From RGIG2094 sp045660065 (GTDB lineage: Bacteria; Bacillota; Clostridia; RGIG6154), in assembly GCA_045660065.1 (NCBI GenBank), contig JAZRDC010000118.1:1-34638 (forward strand): DNA of 34,638 nt, written 5' to 3'. This document shows positions 31,669 to 34,638 of the stretch, in pieces. Position 1 is the stretch's first letter. Every line of letters starts with the position of its first letter. A model generated the notes under the pieces. It ran no database searches and was not told the DNA's origin. It saw nothing but the letters and a program-made list of their open reading frames with translations. The position numbers and the translations under genes are program-made.

Positions 31669-33542
31669 TATTTTATCAGATCGCAGATATTATTTGCAAA
31701 ATCAACAGGGTTTTCTAATGTAAGACCTTCAATTAAAAGCGCACCGCCATACAAAACCTCTGCCATTTTTTCTGCTTTTTCCTTATCATTTTCAAAAAGA
31801 TTTTTAAGTTTTTCAAATACAGGGTGATTGATATTGATTTCTAAAACTTTCTGGGCTTTAATTCCCTGTGCATCCGGCATCTGATTTAAAACTTTTTCCA
31901 TTTCAACAGAAAGTTCGCCCTCATTTGTGATGCAAACAGGGTGTGATTTCAACTTGCCTGTAAGGCTGACTTTTGCAATTTTGCCCTCTAAAGTTTTTGC
32001 AACAAAATCAACCAAATCGCGGTTAGCTTCGTTGGTTTTCTTTTCGCTTTCCTTTTCTTCATCAGAACGGACATCTAAATCTGCAGATGCAATTGATTTG
32101 AATTCTTTTTCTTGGTAAATGCCCAGCATTTTTAATGCAAATTCGTCCACATCTTCTGTTAAATAAAGAATTTCAAAACCTTTTTCCAAAACGCTTTCTG
32201 CCTGAGGAAGACGGGCAATTTTATCAGCAGACTCGCCGGTCGCATAGTAAATAACCTTCTGGTCTTCTTTCATTCTTTCTACATATTCTTTTAATGTTGT
32301 AAACTTGTTTTCATAAGATGAAACGAACATCAAAAGGTCTTGTAAAACCTCTTTGTGCATACCAAAATCGTTATATACACCAAACTTAATCTGTCTTGCA
32401 AATGATTTGTAAAATTCTTCGTAATTTTCACGGTCATTTTTCTGCATTAATAAAAGTTCGTCTTTGATTTTCTTTTCTAAACGGTTTGCTATAATTTTAA
32501 GCCCACGGTCGTGCTGAAGAAGTTCTCTTGAAATGTTAAGAGATAAATCGGCAGAGTCAACCAATCCTTTTACAAAACTGAAATAATCAGGCAGTAAATC
32601 TGCACATTTTTCCATAATCATAACGCCGTTTGAGTAAAGTGCCAAACCCTTTTCAAACTCTTTTGTGTAATAATCATAAGGCGCTCTTTTTGGAATAAAC
32701 ATAAGGGCTGTGTAACTTGTTGTACCCTCTGCAGTTGTTCTGATTGTCTTTATAGGGTTTTCAAAATCGTGAAATTTTGATTTGTAAAAATCGCCGTATT
32801 CTTCGTCAGTTACTTCTGATTTTCCTTTTCTCCAGATTGGTACCATTGAGTTTAAAGTTTCGTCTTCGTATGTTACATCAAACTCGCCCTCTTTGCCCTC
32901 TTTAGGAGTTTTTTTGGAAACGAGCATTTTGATAGGATATTTAATATAATCAGAATACTTTTTAATAAGATTTCTGATTGTGTATTCTTCCAAAAATTCG
33001 TCGTAATTTTCATCATCTGTGTTTGGCTTGATATGAAGTGTGATAATTGTGCCGTTGTCTTGTTTGTCGCAAGGCTCAACTGTGTAGCCTTCAGGGCCGT
33101 TGGACTCCCACTTAAAGCCTTTATCTTCATTAAAACTCTTGCTTTCAACTGTGATTTTGTCTGCCACCATAAATGCAGAATAAAAACCAACGCCAAACTG
33201 ACCGATGATATCAACATCATCTTTCTTTTCGTTTTCGTTTTTAAATGCAAATGAGCCTGATTTTGCAATAGTTCCAAGATTTTTTTCCAACTCGTCTTCT
33301 GTCATACCGATACCTGTGTCGGTAATCACGATTTTTCTTGAAAACTTGTCAAGTGCAATTCTTATATAGAAATTTTCCCTGTCAAACTTGATATTTTCAT
33401 CTGAAAGTGAGATGTAATAGAGTTTATCAATAGCATCTGACGCGTTAGAAATAAGTTCTCTTATAAAAATTTCTTTGTTTGTATAAATTGAATTAATCAT
33501 TAAATCAAGCAAACGCTTTGACTCTGATTTAAATTGTTTCAT
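31668..33542 (-). CDS. htpG: Chaperone protein HtpG (Hsp90)
   Basis: 624 residues, full length. The GHKL ATPase domain is intact: ELISNASDAIDKLYYISL, DTGIGMTEDELEKNLGTIAK and IGQFGVGFYSAFMVAD. The middle domain has the catalytic-loop Arg segment NISRELLQHD. The C-terminal dimerisation part ends in ...NNICDLIK. Cytoplasmic ATP-dependent chaperone. Own promoter at 33579-33606; AAAGAAAGGG ribosome site. Confidence 0.97.
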   Translation of the reverse strand: MKQFKSESKRLLDLMINSIYTNKEIFIRELISNASDAIDKLYYISLSDENIKFDRENFYIRIALDKFSRKIVITDTGIGMTEDELEKNLGTIAKSGSFAFKNENEKKDDVDIIGQFGVGFYSAFMVADKITVESKSFNEDKGFKWESNGPEGYTVEPCDKQDNGTIITLHIKPNTDDENYDEFLEEYTIRNLIKKYSDYIKYPIKMLVSKKTPKEGKEGEFDVTYEDETLNSMVPIWRKGKSEVTDEEYGDFYKSKFHDFENPIKTIRTTAEGTTSYTALMFIPKRAPYDYYTKEFEKGLALYSNGVMIMEKCADLLPDYFSFVKGLVDSADLSLNISRELLQHDRGLKIIANRLEKKIKDELLLMQKNDRENYEEFYKSFARQIKFGVYNDFGMHKEVLQDLLMFVSSYENKFTTLKEYVERMKEDQKVIYYATGESADKIARLPQAESVLEKGFEILYLTEDVDEFALKMLGIYQEKEFKSIASADLDVRSDEEKESEKKTNEANRDLVDFVAKTLEGKIAKVSLTGKLKSHPVCITNEGELSVEMEKVLNQMPDAQGIKAQKVLEININHPVFEKLKNLFENDKEKAEKMAEVLYGGALLIEGLTLENPVDFANNICDLIK

Positions 33543-33578
33543 TAAGAAACACCCTTTCTTTAATTGTAACTATTATGC

Positions 33579-33606
33579 ATTTTATCACAAAAAAACATAT
33601 TGTCAA
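33579..33606 (-). promoter_or_regulatory. Sigma-A promoter of htpG
   Basis: On the minus strand, TTGACA (33601-33606), a 16-bp spacer and TAAAAT (33579-33584). No CIRCE inverted repeat is visible near it. Confidence 0.75.
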
Positions 33607-33613
33607 GTTTTAC

Positions 33614-33642
33614 TTGTAAAATTAAAATATATGTGGTAAAAT
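33614..33642 (+). promoter_or_regulatory. Promoter of the aminotransferase gene
   Basis: TTGTAA (33614-33619), a 17-bp spacer and TAAAAT (33637-33642). Confidence 0.6.
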
Positions 33643-33684
33643 GTAGTTTAGGTAGTTATGTACGAAAGGAAGTTATTATATATT

Positions 33685-34638
33685 ATGTACAATTTTTCCA
33701 ATAAGATTAAGGACTTGGAAGGTTCTGCAATCAGAGCTGTACTCAAAATGGCTCAGGGCAAAGATTTAATCACATTTGCAGCGGGAATTCCTGCTCTTGA
33801 AACTTTGCCTGTTGATTTTATTAAAAAAACAATTAACGAGGCTTTGGAAACCAATCCTGGCCTTGCACTTCAGTATGGCGTAACAGACGGATACGGCCTT
33901 TTGGTTGAACGCCTTCAGCAAAAAGTTAAAAATATGGGTATGAACCTTAAAGAAAACGGTGTTATGGTAACATCAGGCGGTCAGCAGGTTATCGATTTGG
34001 TTGCAAGAAGCCTTTTAAATGAAGGGGACACCGTTTTATGCGAACTCCCAACATTTATCGGCGGACTTAACGTGTTTAAGTCATACAACGCAAATGTAGT
34101 GGGCGTTGAACTTGAAAAAGACGGTATTAATTTAGAAGATTTAGAGAAAAAATTAAAAGAAAACGATGTTAAGATTTTATACACAATCCCAACATTCCAC
34201 AACCCGATGGGAACAACAATGACAGAACTTAAGAGAAAAGCAATCTTAGCTCTTGCTCACAAGTATAATTTCCTCATCATTGAAGATAACCCATATGGCG
34301 AACTCCGTTTCAGCGGCGAAGAAGTGCCTACAATGAAGTCTTTAGACGCTGAAGGCAGAGTTATTTACGCAGGTTCATTTTCTAAAATCTTATCACCTGG
34401 ACTTCGTGTTGGTTTTGCAGTTGCACCAAAGCCGATTTTGGAAAAAATGGTTGTTGCAAAGCAGGTTATCGATGTTCACACAACAATGCTTTCACAGATT
34501 GTTGCGGCAGAATTTTTAGCATGGGACGGTTATGACGCTCACATTAAAAACTGCTGTGATTTATACAGCAAAAAAGCAAAACTTATGAGCGAATGTATCG
34601 ATAAATACCTTCCTGAATATGTTACACATACAAATCCA
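33685..34638 (+). CDS. PLP-dependent class I/II aminotransferase, C-terminus outside window
   Basis: 318 codons from ATG 33685; the frame is open at the right edge. The fold-type I features are clear: FAAGIPALETLPVD near the N-terminus, VTSGGQQVIDLVARSLL, YTIPTFHNPMGTTM with the cofactor Asn, IIEDNPYGELRF with the cofactor Asp, and GSFSKILSPGLRVGF with the Schiff-base Lys. It is most like the 2-aminoadipate/branched or aromatic aminotransferase (LysN-like, MocR-C-type) subgroup. The amino donor cannot be told. AAGGAAG precedes the start at a rather long spacing of 13 bases. Confidence 0.92.
   Translation, partial: MYNFSNKIKDLEGSAIRAVLKMAQGKDLITFAAGIPALETLPVDFIKKTINEALETNPGLALQYGVTDGYGLLVERLQQKVKNMGMNLKENGVMVTSGGQQVIDLVARSLLNEGDTVLCELPTFIGGLNVFKSYNANVVGVELEKDGINLEDLEKKLKENDVKILYTIPTFHNPMGTTMTELKRKAILALAHKYNFLIIEDNPYGELRFSGEEVPTMKSLDAEGRVIYAGSFSKILSPGLRVGFAVAPKPILEKMVVAKQVIDVHTTMLSQIVAAEFLAWDGYDAHIKNCCDLYSKKAKLMSECIDKYLPEYVTHTNP

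Noticed and set aside
33543..33684. A CIRCE or other heat-shock operator at htpG
   Set aside because: No TTAGCACTC-type inverted repeat is present; only ordinary promoters are seen.

Overview
The window looks like chromosome of an AT-rich anaerobic Firmicute of the class Clostridia. The evidence is the low GC, strong AGGAGG-type ribosome sites, sigma-A promoters, the amino-acid-fermentation genes, and Clostridia-type LepA, HemW, HtpG and RNase M5. No rRNA, tRNA, CRISPR array or intact transposase was found.

Region 1 (about 430-9271) is a mosaic carbohydrate/amino-sugar cassette on the + strand. It holds an ADP-ribosylglycohydrolase-like protein, a TIM-barrel putative glycosidase, a MurK-like sugar kinase, MurQ etherase, a GNAT protein and a GH42-like glycosidase, with an AraC regulator at the right end. 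It is littered with gene fragments: the N-terminus of a zinc alcohol dehydrogenase joined to the C-terminus of a sialate O-acetylesterase, half an XRE helix-turn-helix in front of the kinase, and the C-terminus of an alpha/beta hydrolase. A second, truncated copy of the AraC gene start and its upstream region lies inverted at the left end, so the cassette is bracketed by inverted repeats of about 220 bp.

Region 2 (9762-22924) is a complete methylaspartate pathway of glutamate fermentation. On the minus strand are mutase component S, GlmL, mutase component E and methylaspartate ammonia-lyase; a GntR regulator; and a citramalate lyase (CitD, CitE, CitF) plus two-subunit mesaconase operon. Divergent on the + strand are citrate lyase ligase, an uncharacterised P-loop protein with an AlaRS-SAD-like C-terminus, and a CitX-CitG fusion. 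Together they convert glutamate through 3-methylaspartate, mesaconate and citramalate to acetate and pyruvate. Related ATTGTTATATAACAAT-like sites overlap the three minus-strand promoters, which suggests one GntR regulon.

Region 3 (22925-27017) is repeat-rich. It contains a structured intergenic repeat in two inverted, unequal copies, a Cys-rich small-domain protein, an orphan barstar behind a decayed barnase gene, an aldo/keto reductase and HemW. A repeat of about 97 bp occurs twice here and once at 9572. It encodes an identical 14-residue peptide, and the copies differ there only by synonymous changes.

Region 4 (27018-34638) is housekeeping: LepA, an AraC regulator divergent from an MFS transporter, RNase M5 and HtpG, and a PLP aminotransferase cut by the window end.
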